Source: Bacteroidota bacterium
GTDB lineage: Bacteria > Bacteroidota > Bacteroidia > Bacteroidales > WCHB1-69
Direction: 5' to 3'
DNA: 18,697 nt
Assembly (NCBI GenBank): GCA_023392945.1
Contig: JAEWNB010000047.1
Coordinates: 1 to 18,697, forward strand
Shown here: positions 1-5,757 of the stretch, piece by piece
Layout: each line of letters opens with the position of its first letter
Numbering within the stretch: the first letter of the stretch is position 1
The notes under the pieces: model-generated
What the model saw: the letters and a program-made list of their open reading frames with translations, nothing else
What the model was told of the DNA's origin: nothing
The model's database searches: none
Position numbers and translations under genes: made by a program

Positions 1-490
1 CCAGAAGGGCAAAATTGGCCATGTTGTCCTGCGTAGCAGGTCCCATATAATAAGTTTTGGTCAATCTTTCTTTTTCTGCAATTTTAATTCCGAAAATGGT
101 AAATTTTGGAGCTTTTTCATACACTTCTACTTTAACAGAACCAGCAGCCAGCATGGCATTAACATTGCTAAGGGCAGTTTTGGGAACCGACTGTTTAACA
201 GTCAAATTCAGTAAAGTTGAAAGAAGGATGTCAATATTATCTTTAAGTGCGGGAATAGTATCATCAACCATCCACCCTTTTGGAGTTTTGGAAAGCAGCA
301 CTTTATTTCCATGCATATCTGCTAAGAAAATCTTGACAACCCTAGATGAATCCTCAATTGCAAAAGTTTTGGAATCGGGTCCGGCATTTCCAGCACCTTT
401 AAAAACACCATTTTCATATAATAATACAAAGCATGAAACCAATACAAGTAAAATTGCAACAAATAAATAGACTAAGTTTTTCTTTTTCAT
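1..490 (-). CDS. DUF4340-type membrane-anchored protein (3' end cut by window edge)
   Basis: The minus-strand reading frame opens with ATG at 490-488 and stays open to the window edge, giving 163 complete codons with no stop. Residues about 5-25 form one hydrophobic segment after a KKK start, so the protein is probably anchored in the inner membrane with the rest outside the cytoplasm. A lipobox-like LVSC around residue 20 is present, but the flanks are hydrophobic and I favour a membrane anchor. The pattern that follows is typical of DUF4340: a beta-rich unit with VVKIFLAD, GNKVLLSK and GWMVDD, then a helix ending in LLNLTVK, and later TYYMGPATQDN. DUF4340 proteins have no settled function; in Bacteroidota some lie near gliding or ABC-export genes, and no such gene is visible here. 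The plus-strand open frame over the same bases is a shadow. The family call is from memory of its pattern. Confidence 0.8.
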   Translation of the reverse strand, partial: MKKKNLVYLFVAILLVLVSCFVLLYENGVFKGAGNAGPDSKTFAIEDSSRVVKIFLADMHGNKVLLSKTPKGWMVDDTIPALKDNIDILLSTLLNLTVKQSVPKTALSNVNAMLAAGSVKVEVYEKAPKFTIFGIKIAEKERLTKTYYMGPATQDNMANFALL

Positions 491-510
491 ATTTTTTAAT
501 TTTTAGAGTG

Positions 511-518
511 CAAAAATA
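511..518 (-). promoter_or_regulatory. Bacteroidota-type -7 box for the DUF4340 gene
   Basis: On the minus strand this reads TATTTTTG, matching the Bacteroidota sigma-ABfA -7 consensus TAnnTTTG, and is followed by CAC. It lies about 20 bases upstream of the ATG at 490. I see no convincing TTTG -33 box. The same 10-base extended form TATTTTTGCA recurs before four other genes in this window. Confidence 0.55.
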
Positions 519-568
519 GTGAATTTGTTGATTATAGATTTAACCTTTCTGTAAGAGATAAAAAAATG

Positions 569-576
569 TATTTTTG
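569..576 (+). promoter_or_regulatory. Bacteroidota-type -7 box for the ABC ATPase gene
   Basis: The sequence TATTTTTG matches TAnnTTTG and is followed by CAC. A near-consensus -33 element, TTTC at 546-549, lies 19 bases upstream, which is the expected spacing. Transcription would start a few bases downstream, leaving a short leader before the ATG at 595. A TTG at 574 overlaps this box, so it cannot be the start codon if the promoter is real. Confidence 0.6.
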
Positions 577-594
577 CACAAATTAATTATATTG

Positions 595-2337
595 ATGAAT
601 TTACTCTCCGTAAACAATTTCTCATTAGAACTGCGGCAGGATTCTAACTGGAAATCTATATTACATAGAATCAGTTTTGAAATACAAAAAGGAGAAACTT
701 TAGGAATTGTTGGAGAGTCAGGATCCGGAAAATCAGTTACTGCTCTTTCCATAATGCGTCTTATTGACAAAAAAATATCCAAAATCAATTCCGGAAACAT
801 TTTTTTTACTGATAAGGATGGGAAAAAAACATTGGATTTACTACATTTGTCCGAAAAACAGCTCTGTAAAATAAGGGGGAATAAAATTGCCATGATATTT
901 CAAGAGCCGATGACATCCCTAAATCCGGTCATAAAGTGCGGCAAACAGATTACTGAAGCGATTTTATTACATAACAAAATATCAAAAAAAGAAGCTCATA
1001 ATCAAGTTATTGAACTGTTTAAAGAAGTAATGTTACCCCAACCGGAAAAAATTTTCGACTCTTATCCTTTTGAACTCTCAGGAGGGCAAAAACAACGGGT
1101 AATGATTGCTATGGCTATGAGCTGCAAACCGGACATTCTAATTGCCGATGAACCAACTACTGCGCTCGATGTTTCTGTTCAGAAAGGCATTATTGAACTT
1201 ATAAAAAAACTGCAACAAAAACACGGAATGAGTGTCATTTTTATCACTCATGATTTGGGGGTGGTAGCAGAAATTGCCGACAGAGTCATTGTTTTATTCA
1301 AAGGAGAAATTGTTGAAACAGGAACAGTCCGTTCAATTTTCAATGATCCTAAGCATCCATATACAAAAGGTCTTTGGGCATGTCGCCCACCACTAAATGT
1401 TCGTTTGAAAGTACTCCCCACGGTTGAAGATTTTCTCAAATCATACCAAAAAAAAGAAGAGCAAAATATTGACAGTGTAATTTCGGCACTTACTGTTTCT
1501 GAAGAAGAACGTAGGAAATCACATGCTCATATTTACAGCCATTCTCCACTTCTTAGAATTGAAAACCTGAGTAAGAGATATCCTATACGCCGAAAAAAAT
1601 TATTTGAAAAAAAAGAATATTTCGAAGCATTAAAAGATGTCTCTTTGGAAGTATTCGAAGGTGAAACACTTGGCTTAGTCGGGGAATCAGGTTGTGGTAA
1701 AACAACTTTAGGGAGGACCATGATTCGACTAATAGAGCCTACCTACGGCAAGGTGTTTTATAAAGAAGAAGATATTACTCAATTATCTCCCCAAAAAATG
1801 CGTTATTTGCGAAAAGATTTACAAATTATTTTACAAGACCCTTATTCATCATTGAATCAAAGAATTACAGTTGGATCAGCACTCATAGAGCCCATGAAAG
1901 TTCATCGTATTTATTCAAGTGATAAAGAGCGAAAAAAAAGAGCCATAGAGTTGCTTGAACGTGTAGGGTTAAACGAAACTCATTTTTACCGCTATCCCCA
2001 TGAATTTTCGGGAGGGCAAAGACAAAGAATTTCAATTGCCCGTGCTTTAGCTGTCTCACCACGCTTCATTATTTGTGATGAATCAGTTTCTGCCCTAGAT
2101 GTTTCAATTCAAGCCCAAGTTCTCAATCTTCTTAATGAGTTAAAAAAAGAATATAAGTTTACCTACATTTTCATTTCTCATGATCTTTCAGTTGTAAAAT
2201 TCATGTCTGATAGAATGGCAGTTATGCAAAATGGTAAGATAGTGGAATTTAATGATGCTGACGAAATATACTTTAATCCACAAACTGAATACTCAAAAAA
2301 TCTTATTGAATCCATTCCCAAAGGGATAGTCATATAA
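595..2337 (+). CDS. Fused double-domain ABC transporter ATP-binding protein (Dpp/Opp/GsiA type)
   Basis: This 580-residue cytoplasmic ATPase would power uptake of peptides or a similar solute (nickel, glutathione) through partner permeases, which are not in the window. It carries two complete nucleotide-binding domains. Domain 1 has Walker A GESGSGKS (40-47), signature LSGGQKQR (161-168), Walker B ILIADEP (181-187) and H-loop THD. It is followed by the oligopeptide-family tail motif HPYTKGL near 254. Domain 2 has Walker A GESGCGKT (363-370), signature FSGGQRQR (471-478), and Walker B with CDES in place of CDEP, a substitution I recall as common in this family. The fusion corresponds to DppD plus DppF in one chain, as in GsiA and YejF. 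I chose the ATG at 595 over the in-frame TTG at 574, because the TTG lies within the probable promoter. The substrate cannot be read from the sequence. Confidence 0.93.
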   Translation: MNLLSVNNFSLELRQDSNWKSILHRISFEIQKGETLGIVGESGSGKSVTALSIMRLIDKKISKINSGNIFFTDKDGKKTLDLLHLSEKQLCKIRGNKIAMIFQEPMTSLNPVIKCGKQITEAILLHNKISKKEAHNQVIELFKEVMLPQPEKIFDSYPFELSGGQKQRVMIAMAMSCKPDILIADEPTTALDVSVQKGIIELIKKLQQKHGMSVIFITHDLGVVAEIADRVIVLFKGEIVETGTVRSIFNDPKHPYTKGLWACRPPLNVRLKVLPTVEDFLKSYQKKEEQNIDSVISALTVSEEERRKSHAHIYSHSPLLRIENLSKRYPIRRKKLFEKKEYFEALKDVSLEVFEGETLGLVGESGCGKTTLGRTMIRLIEPTYGKVFYKEEDITQLSPQKMRYLRKDLQIILQDPYSSLNQRITVGSALIEPMKVHRIYSSDKERKKRAIELLERVGLNETHFYRYPHEFSGGQRQRISIARALAVSPRFIICDESVSALDVSIQAQVLNLLNELKKEYKFTYIFISHDLSVVKFMSDRMAVMQNGKIVEFNDADEIYFNPQTEYSKNLIESIPKGIVI

Positions 2338-2380
2338 AACTTAACCATTAAAAAACTAAATTATTAAATTTGAAAATATT

Positions 2381-3319
2381 ATGGAAAGAGCCCTAAAATT
2401 AAAAACAAAAGAGATAATCAAATTAATTTTCCGAATACTTATTGGGGGATTATTTATCCTTACAGCAACCCTAAAATTATTCTCTCTGGACCAATTTGAA
2501 TTATACGTTTATAGTTTTGGCATTTTCAACTATGTCATGGTAACTGTATTGGTAAGATTATTAATTACATTTGAGTTCTTAATGGGTATATTTCTTATTG
2601 CAAAAATTTATTATAAACCGGTTTGGTGGCTTACCATGCTTTCTTTGGTGGGTTTTACCTTTTTTCTCATTTGGGTTGCCATTTTTCGGAATGATTCAAA
2701 TTGTCACTGTTTCGGAGATTTTGTTGAGCTTGACCCCATCAGATCTATCATCAAAAACGTAATAACTATGCTTCTTCTTCTTTTTATTTTTAAAGAAAAA
2801 GATTATCATTTCAAATTTAAAAAATGGCTAACCAGAATTGCATTTGCAGTGGCAATTATTCTACCTTTTTTCGTATTTCCCATGGATGCACTATACAACC
2901 AATTTGTTGATCCACATGGACCTGTAAACAGTAAATCATTCAGGGAATTGAAAGCCGACACAACTTTTGCTGAGATGAACCTTGATTCGGGGAATTATGT
3001 AATTGGAATTTTCTTTGCTCAATGTAAATATTGCAAATTAAGTATTGAAAAATTAAACTCTATAGCTGAAAGACATGGATTAGACAAAAGTCATATTTTA
3101 ATATTCATAAGCGGGAATGAAAAAAGTATTGACAATTTTAAAAAGGAAACGAAAGCTACAGATTATTCCTATCATGTAATTAATCCATTTAAGGCTCTAA
3201 ATATAACCTATGGAAAGTTTCCCATGTTTATTTTGATTGAAAATGGAGTAATCAAAAATACCATGGATTTAAGAGGAATCAATGAAAAAGAACTTGTCAA
3301 TTTTCTGCCTAAAAATTGA
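2381..3319 (+). CDS. MauE/DoxX-like membrane domain fused to a thioredoxin-like domain
   Basis: This 312-residue membrane protein begins with about four transmembrane segments (roughly 13-34, 46-74, 82-101 and 123-137). The motif CHCFGD (C108, C110) follows the third. A CxC-FG motif at this position is characteristic of MauE/DoxX-type redox membrane domains. A fifth hydrophobic segment (152-170) leads into a C-terminal domain with CKYC (C215, C218) in the FFAQCKYC context and a probable cis-proline in GKFPMF (P281). Together these indicate a thioredoxin fold. The protein probably moves thiol or disulfide equivalents across or at the inner membrane, with the thioredoxin part in the periplasm. 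It starts 43 bases after the ABC gene and ends 5 bases before the convergent stop of a Cys-rich lipoprotein. A weak TAAATTTG (2365-2372) lies so close to the ATG that I do not call it a promoter. Partners and substrate are unknown. Confidence 0.82.
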   Translation: MERALKLKTKEIIKLIFRILIGGLFILTATLKLFSLDQFELYVYSFGIFNYVMVTVLVRLLITFEFLMGIFLIAKIYYKPVWWLTMLSLVGFTFFLIWVAIFRNDSNCHCFGDFVELDPIRSIIKNVITMLLLLFIFKEKDYHFKFKKWLTRIAFAVAIILPFFVFPMDALYNQFVDPHGPVNSKSFRELKADTTFAEMNLDSGNYVIGIFFAQCKYCKLSIEKLNSIAERHGLDKSHILIFISGNEKSIDNFKKETKATDYSYHVINPFKALNITYGKFPMFILIENGVIKNTMDLRGINEKELVNFLPKN

Positions 3320-3324
3320 TAGTT

Positions 3325-3492
3325 TTACTTACAAATGGTTCCTGTTCCAGTGTCGGAATATTGACTACATTCTTCGTACGGGCTGATTTCGATTTCCGAA
3401 TAACTGGAATTCGAAGAATTGGTACAAGTGCAAAATTTCTCACAAGAACTAAAAAATGTTGCAAAAAAAATTAAAATTAAAATATATTTCAT
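3325..3492 (-). CDS. Small Cys-rich lipoprotein, paralog 3 (55 aa)
   Basis: This short gene on the minus strand runs from ATG at 3492 to TAA at 3325. The product begins with a lipoprotein signal peptide (MKYILILIFF, then ATFFSSC) with C17 as the predicted lipidated cysteine. The mature part has EKFCTC, then C42, and ends in TGTGTICK. The cysteine order C17, C21, C23, C42, C54 gives C-x3-C-x-C-x18-C-x11-C, the same layout as the two larger neighbours at 3728-3928 and 4068-4268, so I regard all three as paralogs. The matching signal peptide, C-terminal motif and strand support a real gene despite its length. It is convergent with the MauE/thioredoxin gene, 5 bases apart. No clear TAnnTTTG promoter is visible; the nearest candidate has a 3-base gap instead of 2. 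Function is unknown. Confidence 0.78.
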   Translation of the reverse strand: MKYILILIFFATFFSSCEKFCTCTNSSNSSYSEIEISPYEECSQYSDTGTGTICK

Positions 3493-3680
3493 AACACTAA
3501 GCTTTAATTTATAAACTCAAATTCTATATTTTATTGTATATTTTTTATTTTGGGTATTCAGGTTTCGTCATCTATATTTATGGTACAATTCAGCTGGCTG
3601 TGTTACCGCAATAAAATGTAATAAATTGATTACTAATTATTTTACGCCAAATTATTTAATGTTTATTTAGCAAAAAAGAC
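3493..3680. other. Intergenic stretch without a recognisable gene
   Basis: The stretch between the 55-aa lipoprotein gene and the hairpin terminator is AT-rich and broken by stops in all frames I read. I saw no fourth lipoprotein copy and no RNA gene. It presumably carries the promoter of the 55-aa gene, though no good -7 box is evident. Confidence 0.5.
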
Positions 3681-3713
3681 AAAAAAAAAGCTGCTTAAAA
3701 GCAGCTTTTTTTT
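3681..3713 (-). terminator. Intrinsic terminator after the 66-aa lipoprotein gene
   Basis: A GC-containing inverted repeat, GCTGC paired with GCAGC around a TTAAAA loop, is extended by long A and T runs on either side. It lies 14 bases past the stop of the 3728-3928 gene on the minus strand. The A run at 3681-3689 becomes the U tract of that transcript. The structure is symmetric, so it could also stop plus-strand transcripts leaking from 2381-3319. Confidence 0.88.
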
Positions 3714-3727
3714 ATTCGCAAATAGTA

Positions 3728-3928
3728 TTATTTGCATTTAACACCAGTGCTTGAAGCTTCATCATAATTTGTGTAATCTGAGCAAGTTTGACCTTCTGCA
3801 ACTTCAACTTCTTGAGATGTGAGTAATAAACCTGCAGCATAAGTTTTGCAAACACAACCTTTGTTACATGAAGTAGAAACAGCAGCTAATAAAGCAACAC
3901 CAGCTAATAATAATAATACTTTTTTCAT
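3728..3928 (-). CDS. Small Cys-rich lipoprotein, paralog 1 (66 aa)
   Basis: The 66-residue product has a clear lipoprotein signal peptide: a KK start, a hydrophobic core, and STSC with C21 lipidated. The mature chain reads CNKGCVCK and then a polar stretch with C49, and it ends in TGVKCK. Cysteines 21, 25, 27, 49 and 65 fall at exactly the same positions as in the neighbour at 4068-4268. The short mature chain with four non-lipidated cysteines suggests a disulfide-stabilised, membrane-tethered periplasmic or surface domain. It has its own -7 box (3961-3968) and a strong terminator (3681-3713), so it looks like a single-gene transcription unit. Similar unnamed small lipoproteins with a CxC after the lipobox are, as I recall, common in Bacteroidota; no function is established to my knowledge. 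Confidence 0.88.
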   Translation of the reverse strand: MKKVLLLLAGVALLAAVSTSCNKGCVCKTYAAGLLLTSQEVEVAEGQTCSDYTNYDEASSTGVKCK

Positions 3929-3960
3929 AAAAAAAATTTTTTAAATTGGTTAATAATGTG

Positions 3961-3968
3961 CAAAAATA
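3961..3968 (-). promoter_or_regulatory. Bacteroidota-type -7 box for the 66-aa lipoprotein gene (paralog 1)
   Basis: On the minus strand this reads TATTTTTG followed by CAC, matching TAnnTTTG, 32 bases upstream of the ATG at 3928. The -33 region shows only a poor match. Confidence 0.58.
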
Positions 3969-4067
3969 GAATTTAATAATATATAAAATACACAGTTAAC
4001 ATTTTTTAACTATTAAACTATTAATAAGCAGTTCAAAAGTGCATAATGTTATATATCAGAAATATAA

Positions 4068-4268
4068 TTATTCACATTTCACCCCGGTCTGCATGGATTC
4101 ACTATAAGTATTAAATGTAGCACAATCAACCTCATCAGGATTGGGATATTCAATGGTAGCTTCATTTGTTCCTTCAACATAAGACTTACAAATACACGTT
4201 TTTTCACAAGAAAAAAGGGATAAAGATAGTAAAATAAAACCTGTTAAAATTAAAATTAAATTTTTCAT
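4068..4268 (-). CDS. Small Cys-rich lipoprotein, paralog 2 (66 aa)
   Basis: This is a paralog of the gene at 3728-3928, with the same length and the same cysteine positions (21, 25, 27, 49, 65). The signal peptide starts MKNLILILTG and ends at LFSC, with C21 predicted to be lipidated. The mature part begins CEKTCICK and ends TGVKCE. Between these anchors the sequences have diverged widely: this copy is acidic (EATIEYPNPDEVD) where paralog 1 has LLLTSQEVEVAEG. That pattern suggests an old duplication with the cysteine framework under selection. The gene starts 36 bases downstream of meaB on the same strand with no clear -7 box between, so it may be co-transcribed with meaB. I see no hairpin after its stop. 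Function is unknown. Confidence 0.88.
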   Translation of the reverse strand: MKNLILILTGFILLSLSLFSCEKTCICKSYVEGTNEATIEYPNPDEVDCATFNTYSESMQTGVKCE

Positions 4269-4304
4269 AAAATAATATAATAATTTGTTAAATATATAAG
4301 TTTT

Positions 4305-5378
4305 TTATTGATTTAAATTATAAATAATTGATCCAGCCTGATATGGAGAGATAATCCTTTTCATAATCAGGGGAATAAATTCCTTGATTTTTTGCTTAAC
4401 AACAGGATTGGCATAAAAATTATTTTTCATTGAAAGATCAATCCAATCATAGAAAATTTTTAGAAGTTGTTCATCGCGATGTTTTTCAAAATATCCATTT
4501 TGTTTAGTTAATTTCTGAAAATCCTGAATCATCAACCAGATAGCATCTATTGACTTTTTCTCAATTGAGGAACAGGTCTCCACGGGGACATTCCACCCGT
4601 TTTCATTTGATGGAAATAGTTTTAAAGCAGCTTTATATTGTGTTTTAGCAAGATTTGCTTTAGTAATATTATCCCCATCGGCTTTATTAATAATGATGGC
4701 ATCAGCCATTTCCATAATTCCTCTTTTAATACCCTGCAATTCATCACCGGCTCCCGCCAACATTAGCAAAAGGAAGAAATCCACCATAGATTTAACGACT
4801 GTTTCAGATTGCCCCACCCCAACAGTTTCAATAAAAACAACATCAAAACCGGCAGCTTCGCAAAGCATAACTGTTTCACGAGTTTTCCGGGCAACGCCGC
4901 CGAGAGCTAATCCTGATGGGGACGGTCTGATAAAAGCATTTTTGTCAACAGAAAGATCTTCCATACGCGTTTTATCGCCCAAAATACTGCCTTTGGAGCG
5001 CTCGCTACTTGGGTCGATTGCTAAAACAGCCAATTTATGGCCAAGCCCCGTCACATATTTACCAAAACTCTCAATAAAAGTACTTTTGCCAACACCCGGA
5101 ACACCCGTAATACCAATTCTTATTGATTTTCCGGAATAAGGAAGACACTTTTCAATAATTTCCTGTGCTTTTTCAAAATGCTGCGGATTAACACTTTCAA
5201 TAAGAGTAATCGCCTGACTTAGTACAACCCTATCACCTGCCAAAATTCCTTGAACAAATTCATCAACACTTTTTATTTTTTTGGAGAAAGGTTTTTTTTG
5301 AGTAAGGTAGGGATTTACCTGAAGCGGTTGATCAATTCCTTCCTGAACACTAAGAGCCGACTTAAATTCTAATTTCAT
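4305..5378 (-). CDS. meaB: Methylmalonyl-CoA mutase-associated GTPase MeaB
   Basis: The 357-residue cytoplasmic G3E-family GTPase is the chaperone that gates adenosylcobalamin loading and protects methylmalonyl-CoA mutase, an enzyme of propionate and succinate interconversion. The P-loop is GVPGVGKST (92-100). A conserved IDPSSERSKGSILGDKTRM block (121-139) follows, then RPSPSG (151-156), the switch motif ETVGVGQSE (184-192), and the base-recognition motif NKAD (231-234). The C-terminal part is helical, as expected for the dimerisation arm. The length is normal for the family. The ATG at 5378 is preceded by a -7 box at 5424-5431, giving a leader of about 40 bases. The mutase subunit genes, often adjacent in other genomes, are not in the window. 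A Cys-rich lipoprotein gene follows 36 bases downstream, with no obvious functional tie. Confidence 0.95.
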   Translation of the reverse strand: MKLEFKSALSVQEGIDQPLQVNPYLTQKKPFSKKIKSVDEFVQGILAGDRVVLSQAITLIESVNPQHFEKAQEIIEKCLPYSGKSIRIGITGVPGVGKSTFIESFGKYVTGLGHKLAVLAIDPSSERSKGSILGDKTRMEDLSVDKNAFIRPSPSGLALGGVARKTRETVMLCEAAGFDVVFIETVGVGQSETVVKSMVDFFLLLMLAGAGDELQGIKRGIMEMADAIIINKADGDNITKANLAKTQYKAALKLFPSNENGWNVPVETCSSIEKKSIDAIWLMIQDFQKLTKQNGYFEKHRDEQLLKIFYDWIDLSMKNNFYANPVVKQKIKEFIPLIMKRIISPYQAGSIIYNLNQ

Positions 5379-5423
5379 GATTTTATAAAGTTTCTGTCAA
5401 AACCTTTCTTTATATTATTGATG

Positions 5424-5431
5424 CAAAAATA
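5424..5431 (-). promoter_or_regulatory. Bacteroidota-type -7 box for meaB
   Basis: On the minus strand this reads TATTTTTG followed by CAT, matching TAnnTTTG. It lies 45 bases upstream of the meaB ATG. No good TTTG -33 element is seen at the usual distance; a run of T occupies the site. Confidence 0.55.
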
Positions 5432-5583
5432 GTAAATTTGCCTGATAAAAAAAAGGAATTAATAAAAATATCAATTTAATTTTCCTTTCCTGTATAAGAC
5501 CTCATCAGTTTCAGAATATTGATATTAATCGGACAATTATAGCAGATTCAATAATCTTAAGATACTTATAAATAATATTTTAC

Positions 5584-5647
5584 AATTACCGTTAAGCTAG
5601 TAATTACTTCGCGTACCCAATTGTGGCGAAAAGAAGGATGGCGAAGT
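5584..5647. repeat. Nested inverted and direct short repeats
   Basis: AATTAC (5584-5589) is inverted as GTAATT (5600-5605). ACTTCGC (5606-5612) is inverted as GCGAAGT (5641-5647). TGGCGAA occurs twice, at 5624-5630 and 5639-5645, offset by 15 bases. The patch is less AT-rich than its surroundings. It could be an operator, an RNA structure, or the remains of a small mobile repeat; nothing in the sequence decides between them. Confidence 0.35.
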
Positions 5648-5701
5648 CTGGAAATTCGGAACACCTTAAATATTATATCAAATAGAAAATGAAGTAATAA
5701 C

Positions 5702-5729
5702 CTTGATATTAAAAAAAATCTTATTTTTG
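5702..5729 (+). promoter_or_regulatory. Bacteroidota-type promoter for the PepSY-like gene
   Basis: The -7 box TATTTTTG (5722-5729) matches TAnnTTTG. A -33-like CTTG (5702-5705) lies 16 bases upstream, slightly shorter than the usual spacing of about 19. The ATG follows 28 bases after the box. Confidence 0.6.
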
Positions 5730-5757
5730 GCAATTAATATTTTAAACATAAAATATA

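Larger units (their letters stand above)
5379..5757. other. Divergent intergenic region between meaB and the PepSY-like gene
   Basis: These 379 bases hold no gene that I can support. They contain the two outward-facing -7 boxes (5424-5431 minus, 5722-5729 plus). Between them is a less AT-rich patch with nested inverted and direct repeats (5584-5647). The rest is AT-rich and stop-filled. Confidence 0.6.

Noticed and set aside
57..470. Plus-strand open frame of 137 codons
   Set aside because: It lies opposite the DUF4340 gene, whose minus-strand product has a membrane anchor, a promoter and family motifs. The plus-strand translation shows none.
574..594. TTG start extending the ABC ATPase by 7 residues
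   Set aside because: The TTG overlaps the TATTTTTG -7 box at 569-576. The ATG at 595 is the start consistent with that promoter. Similar reasoning disfavours the TTG at 8364 and that at 12925.
2082..2090. CDES in place of CDEP in the second Walker B of the ABC ATPase
   Set aside because: At first it looked like a defective site, but the catalytic glutamate is present, and I recall DES in this position in related Bacteroidota ATPases.
2365..2372. TAAATTTG before the MauE/thioredoxin gene
   Set aside because: It matches TAnnTTTG but ends only 8 bases before the ATG, leaving almost no leader, and has no -33 element. Chance occurrence in AT-rich DNA is likely.
4693..5139. Plus-strand open frame of 148 codons
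   Set aside because: It is antisense to the conserved GTPase core of meaB, and its composition (Ser, Pro, Thr rich) is typical of a shadow frame.
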